DNA of 64,000 nucleotides from RH-AL1 sp965249685 (lineage in GTDB: Bacteria; Pseudomonadota; Alphaproteobacteria; Rhizobiales; Beijerinckiaceae), in NCBI GenBank assembly GCA_965249685.1, contig CBDFMN010000003.1, positions 1,240,001 to 1,304,000 on the forward strand, in the 5' to 3' direction. This document shows, piece after piece, positions 57,557 through 64,000 of this stretch. The notes beneath the pieces were generated by a model. It did no database searches and was not told the origin of the DNA. It saw only the letters and a program-made list of their open reading frames with translations. Numbering within the stretch: the first letter of the stretch is position 1; every line of letters begins with the position of its first letter. Made by a program: the position numbers and the translations under genes.

Positions 57557-58902
57557 CAGGCGGCCTCCGCCGGCAGCAGGTAGCCGGCGACCGCGCGACG
57601 CTTGTCGAGGTAACGGAGCGCCGCCTGCACCTGCGCGGCGGTCGCCGCCTCGATGCGATCCGGCCAGGCGGCGATGTCCGCGAGCGTCAAACCGGTGGCG
57701 AGCGAGGCGCCGTACCAGTTGGCCAGCGTCATCTGGCTGTCGCGCGCGTAGATCGCCTCGGCGATCAGGCGCGTCTTGGCGCGCGTGAGGTCGGCTTCGT
57801 CGAAGCCCGCGACCGTGAGCTTGGCGATGATGGCGGCGATCGCGGCGTCGATCCGCTCCAGCGACACACCGGGTACCGGGACGGCGTAGATGAAGAAGCG
57901 CGTCTCGTCGAGCGCGGTCCCCATGTAATGAGCGCCGGCCGCGACCGCGATCTTCTCGTCCATGACCAGCGTCTTGTAGAGGACCGAGGTCTGGCCGCTG
58001 CCGAGCAGGAAGGCGAGCACTTCAAGCGCCTCGGCTTCACCCGGCGCGCCTGTCGTGTAGGACGGTACGAGGTGGAGGCTCTGGTAGCGCGGCTGCTCGA
58101 CCTTCGCGTCGGCCAGGCTGACGAGGCGGCGGGTCTTGGGCTCCGGCTCGCGCGGGCGACGGCGCACCGGCGGGACGCCGAAAGGCTGGAGCGGGCCGTA
58201 GACTGTGCGGGCAAGTTCAACCACCGCCTGCGGATCGACGTCGCCGGCGACGACCAGGATCGCGTTCTCGGGCGTGTAGAAGCGCTGGTAATAATTGAAG
58301 GCGTCCGTACGATCGAGCGTCTCGATCTCGTGGCTCCAGCCGATGACGGGCTTGCCGTAGGGGTGCGACGTGTAGATCGCGGCCTGCAGCGCCTCGTCGA
58401 GGATCTCGCCAGGATCGGAATCGGTGCGCATGCGGCGCTCTTCCAGCACCACGTCGCGCTCGGGAGCGACCAGTTCGTCGGTCAGGACGAGGTTCTTCAT
58501 CCGGTCCGCCTCGTACTCCATGCATACCGCAAGGTGCTCCTTGGCGATGCGCTGGAAGTACGCGGTGAAGTCGTTGGAGGTGAACGCGTTCTCCTGCCCG
58601 CCGAGATCCGAGACGATGTTTGTGAAGTGCCCAGCGGGATGGGCGTGCGTACCCTTGAACATCAGGTGCTCAAGGAAATGCGCGATGCCAGACTTGCCGG
58701 CCGGGTCGTCGGCGGAACCGTTGCGATACCACACCATGTGCGTCACGACCGGCGCGCGATGGTCGGGAATCACGACGATCTCGAGCCCGTTCTCCAGCCT
58801 GTCCTGCACCACGGTGGTCTCGCCCGCGGCACTGGCGGGCTCGCCGCGCCCTGGCGTGAGAGACAGCGCGCCGGGAAGGGACGAAGCAGAACCTGACGCC
58901 AT
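57556..58902 (-). CDS. M16 metallopeptidase, active-type subunit
   Basis: The 448-residue product has the inverted zinc motif HFLEHLMF in SGIAHFLEHLMFKGT and further zinc-binding Glu in the downstream helix. It lacks the Arg/Tyr pair found in its partner. M16 heterodimers of this kind degrade peptides in the cytosol or periplasm. The ATG at 58902 (MASGSASSLPG) was chosen because the longer upstream frame has no homology. No clear signal peptide is seen. Confidence 0.92.
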   Translation of the reverse strand: MASGSASSLPGALSLTPGRGEPASAAGETTVVQDRLENGLEIVVIPDHRAPVVTHMVWYRNGSADDPAGKSGIAHFLEHLMFKGTHAHPAGHFTNIVSDLGGQENAFTSNDFTAYFQRIAKEHLAVCMEYEADRMKNLVLTDELVAPERDVVLEERRMRTDSDPGEILDEALQAAIYTSHPYGKPVIGWSHEIETLDRTDAFNYYQRFYTPENAILVVAGDVDPQAVVELARTVYGPLQPFGVPPVRRRPREPEPKTRRLVSLADAKVEQPRYQSLHLVPSYTTGAPGEAEALEVLAFLLGSGQTSVLYKTLVMDEKIAVAAGAHYMGTALDETRFFIYAVPVPGVSLERIDAAIAAIIAKLTVAGFDEADLTRAKTRLIAEAIYARDSQMTLANWYGASLATGLTLADIAAWPDRIEAATAAQVQAALRYLDKRRAVAGYLLPAEAA

Positions 58903-59026
58903 AGGGGAGAGCCTCTCGGTTACGTCGCGCGCCGCCGAACGGCGCCCATCGGGCCACCAGCTATAGCGCGAGGAGCGCGGCGCGCGCATCCCCTAAGTGG
59001 GGCTGACAAATCGCCGCCGAAAGAGG

Positions 59027-59518
59027 CTACTGCGCGGCCACGGCCTTCGCGCGGCGCTTGCGCGCAGGCTTGGGAGCGGCCGGCGCATCGCCATGGTCCG
59101 CGCTCGTGCCCGTCGCGCTCACGCCGGCCGCGTCGAAATAGGCGGCCGGCGGCTCGATCAGATAGGCGCGCGCCTTGCCGTCCTCTCCGGGCGGAACCGG
59201 CTGGCGCGGATCGACGAGCGCCTTGCGCCGCGCCATCACGTCGGGATCGTTGGGAAACCCGGCCGCGTGACGCGGCCCGACCTCGACCGGAGGAGGCAGG
59301 TCGTTTGTCGGTGGAACGGCAATCGGCGCGCGCGGCGTGTAATCGATCGGGTCGCGCTCCGACCCGAGGCCGACGGCGCTGAGCACGTTGCCATAGATGT
59401 CCCGATAATTCGTCTTTTCCTGCGCCCGGGCGGCCGATGCCGCGGCCTGCAGACACAATCCTGCGACGACCAGCGCGACCAGAACCGGCACGCGATTGGC
59501 AACCTTCATTCGCGTCAT
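59027..59518 (-). CDS. Small exported protein between lspA and the M16 genes
   Basis: The product has about 163 residues from the ATG at 59518 (MTRMKVANRV), with 59509 also possible. A signal peptide (VLVALVVAGLCLQAAASA) leads to a Pro-rich periplasmic part (DYTPRAPIAVPPTNDLPPP) and a basic Ala/Lys-rich end. In many alphaproteobacteria a DUF3035 protein, linked to outer-membrane assembly, sits at this position. The Pro-rich segment fits, but I cannot confirm it. Confidence 0.7.
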   Translation of the reverse strand: MTRMKVANRVPVLVALVVAGLCLQAAASAARAQEKTNYRDIYGNVLSAVGLGSERDPIDYTPRAPIAVPPTNDLPPPVEVGPRHAAGFPNDPDVMARRKALVDPRQPVPPGEDGKARAYLIEPPAAYFDAAGVSATGTSADHGDAPAAPKPARKRRAKAVAAQ

Positions 59519-59590
59519 CCTCGATCCACGCAACACCTGTAAGATACCATGCGTTCTTTTACGGCATTTTGGAGGTGCCGCAGCCGGTCT

Positions 59591-60079
59591 TTAGCCGGGC
59601 TCGGCCACCGACCTGTGCTGGGGGAAGAGCGTGTCGTACAGGAGCATCGCCACGCCGGCGACGATCGCGACATCGGCCAGGTTGAAGACGTACCAGTGAA
59701 ACGAGCCGGCGTGGAAATAGTAGAAGTCCGCCACCCAGCCATAGGAGAAGCGGTCGATGGCGTTACCGAGCGCCCCGCCCATGACGAGGCCGAGCGCCAG
59801 CGCGAGCAAGGCGGTCGTCGTGCGCCAGAGCCAGGCGGCGATGAGCGCCGCCGCCACCGCCGCGAACGCGACGAGGGCCCAGCGTGCGGCTGGACTATGG
59901 GCACTGAGGAGCGAATAGGAGATGCCGGGGTTGCGCGCGGCGATCACGTCGAAGAACGGGGCAAGGTGCACCGGCTGGCGCGCCTCGATGTCGAAGACGT
60001 TGAGCAACCACAGCTTGTTGCCCTGATCGAGCGCCAGGGTCAGCGCCGCGGCGAGGAAGCCGCGCGCGCGCGGGCTCAC
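59591..60079 (-). CDS. lspA: Lipoprotein signal peptidase
   Basis: LspA cleaves the signal peptide of lipidated prolipoproteins. Four membrane segments cover the 162-residue product, and the aspartyl protease pair is in GNAIDRFSYGWVADFYYF and FNLADVAIVAG. The start is a GTG at 60079 overlapping the ileS stop as GTGA. This ileS-lspA link is conserved in many proteobacteria. Confidence 0.94.
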   Translation of the reverse strand: MSPRARGFLAAALTLALDQGNKLWLLNVFDIEARQPVHLAPFFDVIAARNPGISYSLLSAHSPAARWALVAFAAVAAALIAAWLWRTTTALLALALGLVMGGALGNAIDRFSYGWVADFYYFHAGSFHWYVFNLADVAIVAGVAMLLYDTLFPQHRSVAEPG

Positions 60080-63000
60080 CCCCACCGGCCGGCGGCCTTC
60101 AGCTCGCGCAGGGCCGCGGCATCGCGCGGCGTGACGTCGGGGAACTCCAGGTCGCTGCCGACAAGCGGCGACACCTTCCACGAGCGCGCGCACTTCGTGC
60201 CCGCCGCGCGGCGGACCACGACCCCGACGCCGGGCACCTCGGGGAGGTGGAACGCGTCTACCGGACCGTCGCCGACCAAGACCTCGATATGCGAAGTGAT
60301 ACAAAGTTCTGCAAAATCAACCGTCGTCAGCGTATTCTGAAAATTGGCGTCGGTCACGAAAACCTGGGGTGCAGCCTCAAGCGATGAACCAATAAGCTTC
60401 TGCGCGCGAGCGATTTCCAACGCACCGGTGACAACGGCGCGAGCGGCTCGGATGGTGATCCATCGATCGATGAGCTCTGGACTGCGCCACGCCGCCGGCA
60501 CGTTCGGAAAGGCTTCGAGGTGAACGGAAATGGCGTCGGGATAACGCGACAGCCACGCCTCCTCGGCGGTGAAGACGAGTATCGGAGCGAGCCAGAGCGT
60601 CACGAAGCGGAAGATCTGCTCCACGGTCGCGAGGGCGGCCTGCCGCCTAGGACTGGAGGGTGCGTCGCAGTAGAGCGCATCCTTGCGGACGTCGAAATAG
60701 AAGGCTGAGCAGTCGCTGTTTAGGAACAACGACAGGCGGGAGACCACCCGCTTGTAGTCGAATTGGGCGTGGGCTTCGCGGACCACACTATCAAGCTCGA
60801 AGAGCCGGTGCCGCATCAGCCGCTCTAGTTCGTCCGCGCACGTGAGGTCGACCGCCTGCGCGGCATCGTAGTGCGCCAGCGTACCGAGCATCCAGCGCAA
60901 GGTGTTGCGCAGCTTTTTATAGGTCTCGACGAAGGTCTTGAGGATCTCGGGACCGATGCGCAGGTCGTCGGCGTAATCGGCCGCCGCCACCCAGAGCCGG
61001 AGGATGTCGGCGCCGGACTCGGCGATGACGCTCTGCGGCGCGGTCACGTTGCCTTTGCTCTTCGACATCTTGAGGCCGCGCTCGTCGAGCACGAAGCCGT
61101 GGGTCAGCACCGCGTCGTAGGGTGCCCGCCCGCGCGTGCCGCAGGACTCCAGCAGCGAGGAATGGAACCAGCCCCGGTGCTGGTCGGAGCCTTCGAGGTA
61201 GAGGATCTCGTCCGCGCCGCCGTCCCGCTTGCGGCGGATGCCGGCGAGGCCGGGGAACGCCGCGTTGCTTTCCAACGTAAAGGCGTGCGTCGAGCCGGAA
61301 TCGAACCAGACGTCGAGGATGTCGTCGACCTTGCGCCAGTCCTCGTCGGCGCGCGAGCCGAGGAACCGCTCGCGCGCCCCCTCGGCGTACCAGCAATCCG
61401 CGCCCTCCTCCGCGAAGGCGGCCAGGATGCGCGCGTTGACGGCGGGATCGACGAGCGGCGCGTGCTCCGCATCGACGAAGATCGCGATGGGCACGCCCCA
61501 GGCGCGCTGGCGCGAGACGACCCAGTCCGGTCGGTTGGCGATCATGCCGGTGATGCGGTTCTCGCCGGCGGCCGGGACCCAGCGGGTGCGCGCGATCTCG
61601 GCGAGGGCGACCGCGCGCAAGCTCGGGCGCTCCTCGCCGGCGGCCGCGAACGGCTGGTCGAGCGCGATGAACCATTGCGGCGTGTTGCGGAAGATCAGCG
61701 GCTTCTTGGAGCGCCAGGAATGGGGATACTGGTGCTTGAGCCGGCCGCGCGCGACGAGCGCGCCGGCCTCGACCAGCGCGGCGATCACAGCTTCGTTGGC
61801 GTCGCCCTTGGCGCCCTTGTCGTCGAGCACGCGACGGCCTTCAAAGCCCGGCGCGTCGGCGGTGAGGAACCCGTCGGCGTCGACGGTGTAGGGAATGCGC
61901 GTGTCGATCTGCCGGGCTTGAAGCTGCCGCGTGTTGGCCGTCCACACATCGAAGTCGTCGCGGCCATGGCTCGGCGCGGTGTGGACGAAGCCGGTGCCGG
62001 TGTCGTCGGTGACGTGGTCACCGTCGAGCAGGGGCACGTCGAAACCGTAGCGAGTGTCGAACGAAGCGAGAGGGTGCGCCACGATTCCCACGCTTAACGC
62101 GGCACTGTCGACCGTCCCGAGTTGCCGAAACCCACCGACCTTCACAGCCTTGAAGAACGTCTCAGCCAAGTTATCTGCGACAATGTATCGAGAACCTATA
62201 CTTGCCCAATTTCCTTCTAAAGCTTCAACGACCTCATAGAGCCCATATGAAATGCGGGACGAGAAGCTAATTGCTCGATTTGCAGGTAACGTCCAAGGGG
62301 TTGTAGTCCAGGTTACAACTAAGGTGGGCTGAAGCCGGTCGCCCACTGGGTGAAGCTTACCAAGGTCATTCCATGCGACGTGGCGAAGATCAGAGGTTGG
62401 ACCTCTCCTGACTACCATCTTCACCGGAAACGCCACGTAGACCGTGTCCGAGACGTGGTCCTCGTACTCGACCTCGGCCTCGGCCAGCGCGGTCTTCTCC
62501 ACCACGCTCCACATCACCGGCTTGGACCCGCGATAGAGCAGCCCGTTGGCGGCGAAGGCCATGATCTCGCGGGCGATCTGCGCCTCGGCCGCGTAGCTCA
62601 TCGTCTCGTAGGGGTTGGCCCAGTCGCCCGTCACGCCGAGCCGCTTGAACTCCTCGCGCTGGATGTCGACCCAGCGGCGCGCGAACTCGCGGCACTGGCG
62701 GCGGAACTCGACCACCGGCACGTCATCCTTGTTGCGGCCGCGGCCGCGGTATTCCTCCTCGATCTTCCACTCGATGGGCAGGCCGTGGCAATCCCAGCCC
62801 GGCACGTAATTCGAATCCTTGCCGTTCATCTGCGCCGAGCGCGTGACGAGGTCCTTGAGGATCTTATTCAGCGCGTGGCCGATGTGGATGTTGCCGTTGG
62901 CGTAGGGCGGCCCGTCGTGCAGCACGAACTTCGGCCGGCCCTGCCCGGCAGCGCGCAGCTTGCCGTAGAGATCGATCTCGGCCCAGCGCGCCAGCAGCTC

Positions 63001-63108
63001 CGGTTCCTTCTTCGGCAGGCCGGCGCGCATGGGAAACGCCGTCTGGGGAAGGTAGAGGCTCTTGGAATAATCGACGCCGGGGGCAGCGGGTTTGACGGGC
63101 TGGTTCAT
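60076..63108 (-). CDS. ileS: Isoleucyl-tRNA synthetase
   Basis: This class I synthetase charges tRNA(Ile). The 1010 residues include HIGH (GNIHIGHALNK), KMSKS (LKMSKSKGNVT), and the editing domain with WTTTPWTLPANRA. Two internal stretches, about 62085-62395 and 60290-60470, are coded by DNA of clearly lower GC than the rest while remaining in frame. The upstream end of the gene lies 44 bp from the putative immunity gene on the same strand. Confidence 0.96.
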   Translation of the reverse strand: MNQPVKPAAPGVDYSKSLYLPQTAFPMRAGLPKKEPELLARWAEIDLYGKLRAAGQGRPKFVLHDGPPYANGNIHIGHALNKILKDLVTRSAQMNGKDSNYVPGWDCHGLPIEWKIEEEYRGRGRNKDDVPVVEFRRQCREFARRWVDIQREEFKRLGVTGDWANPYETMSYAAEAQIAREIMAFAANGLLYRGSKPVMWSVVEKTALAEAEVEYEDHVSDTVYVAFPVKMVVRRGPTSDLRHVAWNDLGKLHPVGDRLQPTLVVTWTTTPWTLPANRAISFSSRISYGLYEVVEALEGNWASIGSRYIVADNLAETFFKAVKVGGFRQLGTVDSAALSVGIVAHPLASFDTRYGFDVPLLDGDHVTDDTGTGFVHTAPSHGRDDFDVWTANTRQLQARQIDTRIPYTVDADGFLTADAPGFEGRRVLDDKGAKGDANEAVIAALVEAGALVARGRLKHQYPHSWRSKKPLIFRNTPQWFIALDQPFAAAGEERPSLRAVALAEIARTRWVPAAGENRITGMIANRPDWVVSRQRAWGVPIAIFVDAEHAPLVDPAVNARILAAFAEEGADCWYAEGARERFLGSRADEDWRKVDDILDVWFDSGSTHAFTLESNAAFPGLAGIRRKRDGGADEILYLEGSDQHRGWFHSSLLESCGTRGRAPYDAVLTHGFVLDERGLKMSKSKGNVTAPQSVIAESGADILRLWVAAADYADDLRIGPEILKTFVETYKKLRNTLRWMLGTLAHYDAAQAVDLTCADELERLMRHRLFELDSVVREAHAQFDYKRVVSRLSLFLNSDCSAFYFDVRKDALYCDAPSSPRRQAALATVEQIFRFVTLWLAPILVFTAEEAWLSRYPDAISVHLEAFPNVPAAWRSPELIDRWITIRAARAVVTGALEIARAQKLIGSSLEAAPQVFVTDANFQNTLTTVDFAELCITSHIEVLVGDGPVDAFHLPEVPGVGVVVRRAAGTKCARSWKVSPLVGSDLEFPDVTPRDAAALRELKAAGRWG

Positions 63109-63152
63109 GCGCCTGCTTTTACCGCAAGGCGGACATCCCGCAAGGCCGGCCC

Positions 63153-63773
63153 CTAGCGGAACGCCTCGAGCTTGAGCTTGCCGATCGTGTAGTCCTCCCA
63201 TTCCGCGAGCTTGCGCTGCGCCTCGTCGGGATCGGTCAGCAGCAGGTGCCGCAGGGCGCTCGCGTCGTCGAAGATGCCCTGTTCCCACCCGACATTGAGA
63301 TTGAGCGTCGGCAGCAGCGCGTCGATGATCGCGACGGCGCGGTCGTACTGCCCGTCGCGGGCGAGAACGAACGCGGCGCTCTTGGGCACGTGAGGATTGC
63401 CCCAGGAGCGCTTGGCCATCGCCACGAAATCGTCGGCGGAGCGGACGCTGTCCAGGAACGGCAGCCCCTCGGCCTGGATCGCCGCGAGAAGATCGTCGAC
63501 GAGCCTGGGCTGCTTCAGCGTCCATCCCTTGGGCTCGCCCGGGCGGGCGATCCGGTCTCCCAAGGTCAGCACGATGTGCTCCTCGGGAACGCACAGCGGC
63601 ATCATAACTGTTGCCAGGTCGAAGTCGTCCTTGCTGAACGCCGAGGGATCGAAATGTAAAGCCTTCAACATGCCCCGCGCCGGCGTCATGAGCAGCAGAC
63701 GTTTGCGCGAGGCGAAGCCGGGCAAGCTCGGCAGCAGCTGTTTGTGGATCGGCCGGAGGTCGCTGGCGTTCAT
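63153..63773 (-). CDS. Putative immunity protein (locus 3)
   Basis: The 206-residue product has no recognised domain; it is a mixed alpha/beta globular sequence ending in WEDYTIGKLKLEAFR, with no membrane segment. Its ATG overlaps the stop of the upstream frame as ATGA, as at locus 2. The immunity role is inferred from context only. Confidence 0.55.
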   Translation of the reverse strand: MNASDLRPIHKQLLPSLPGFASRKRLLLMTPARGMLKALHFDPSAFSKDDFDLATVMMPLCVPEEHIVLTLGDRIARPGEPKGWTLKQPRLVDDLLAAIQAEGLPFLDSVRSADDFVAMAKRSWGNPHVPKSAAFVLARDGQYDRAVAIIDALLPTLNLNVGWEQGIFDDASALRHLLLTDPDEAQRKLAEWEDYTIGKLKLEAFR

Positions 63774-64000
63774 GGCTTGACCTCGCGAATCTGGACGTCC
63801 TGGCCGGACGGAAGGCGCTGGCGGAGGTTTCGAACGCGGGACTCGGTCAGTCTCGCGCTGCCCGTCTTGAGATCATCAACGGCATAGGGCTTGTCTTTCA
63901 ACCCATGTGCCACGTCAACGCGAACCGAGCCTGCAGTGCCGTATTCAACACATTTGCCGTTGAGGTAAGACTCTTCCGTGTGCAAGTCCGGTCGGTCGAG
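63770..64000 (-). CDS. Nuclease-like toxin C-terminus, cut by window edge (locus 3)
   Basis: The last 76 residues of a larger protein are visible; the start lies beyond 64000. They read PDLHTEESYLNGKCVEYGTA, GSVRVDVAHG, YAVDDLKTGSARLTESRV and QDVQIREVKP. A D-x10-20-DxK pattern with a following basic helix is typical of PD-(D/E)XK-like nucleases, and similar tails are found at the end of polymorphic toxins. The N-terminal part must be seen to know whether it carries the QPRVP motif. Confidence 0.65.
   Translation of the reverse strand, partial: LDRPDLHTEESYLNGKCVEYGTAGSVRVDVAHGLKDKPYAVDDLKTGSARLTESRVRNLRQRLPSGQDVQIREVKP

Noticed and set aside
55058..57583. Open frame of 841 codons on the plus strand opposite mutL and an M16 gene
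   Set aside because: Spans two certain genes on the other strand and has shadow composition.

Overview
The window is about 64 kb of GC-rich chromosomal DNA from an alphaproteobacterium, most probably of the order Hyphomicrobiales (Rhizobiales). The evidence is gene order: era-rnc-lepB-acpS-pdxJ-rsh-rpoZ, smpB/dapA, ppk-ppx with rnd and aspS nearby, mfd-sdhE-recG, and ileS-lspA followed by two M16 peptidases are arrangements typical of that group. Several genes start with GTG or overlap by ATGA/GTGA. The family or genus cannot be fixed from the sequence alone.

Layout. 1-5,936 (minus strand): an operon-like block for GTPase Era, RNase III, signal peptidase I, holo-ACP synthase, PdxJ, the (p)ppGpp enzyme Rsh and RNA polymerase omega. 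6,211-9,000: an NYN-domain nuclease overlapping a family-5 uracil-DNA glycosylase, then SmpB and DapA. 9,171-17,820: lytic transglycosylase, single-domain response regulator, alpha/beta hydrolase, dicarboxylate-type symporter, small lipoprotein, TonB-like protein, tRNA-Ser(GCU), a DUF2147 protein and a lysine/alanine-rich histone H1-like protein. 18,396-20,558: a MntA-HepT type toxin-antitoxin pair whose second gene overlaps gatB. 20,811-28,339: aspS, rnd, ppx, ppk. 28,530-33,279: CBS protein, HisI, FolE, an IscU-like scaffold, MipA, YidD, a nitroreductase. 33,360-34,549: a low-GC, frameshifted glycosyltransferase. 34,652-40,856: mfd, sdhE, recG. 40,995-46,762: the accessory heart of the window (below). 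46,868-60,079: IspH, a TauE/SafE permease, TadA, an RluB-type pseudouridine synthase, RsmD, a fasciclin protein, PurD, MutL, two M16 peptidases and LspA. 60,076-64,000: IleRS and another toxin/immunity-like pair cut by the window edge.

The most interesting content is a set of polymorphic-toxin-like loci. Locus 1 (40,995-42,719) has a GC-rich N-terminal half with a QPRVPGGQGRGGQW motif, a low-GC C-terminal domain and a small downstream gene with a strong ribosome binding site. Locus 2 (45,037-46,762) has a related N-terminus with the motif QPRVPAGQGRESGRW, a toxin-like C-terminus, a small ATGA-overlapping partner, and then a second orphan C-terminal cassette sharing about 340 bp with the first. 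Its reading frame is broken by an amber codon and by a 2-nt expansion in a CG-dinucleotide tract. Locus 3 (63,153-64,000) ends with a different nuclease-like tail and an ATGA-overlapping partner. Between loci 1 and 2 lie a frameshifted IS630-family element, two intergenic palindromes and a DUF2283 remnant, which indicate repeated rearrangement. I infer an effector family with a shared N-terminal region and exchangeable C-terminal toxins with cognate immunity genes; no function has been shown.
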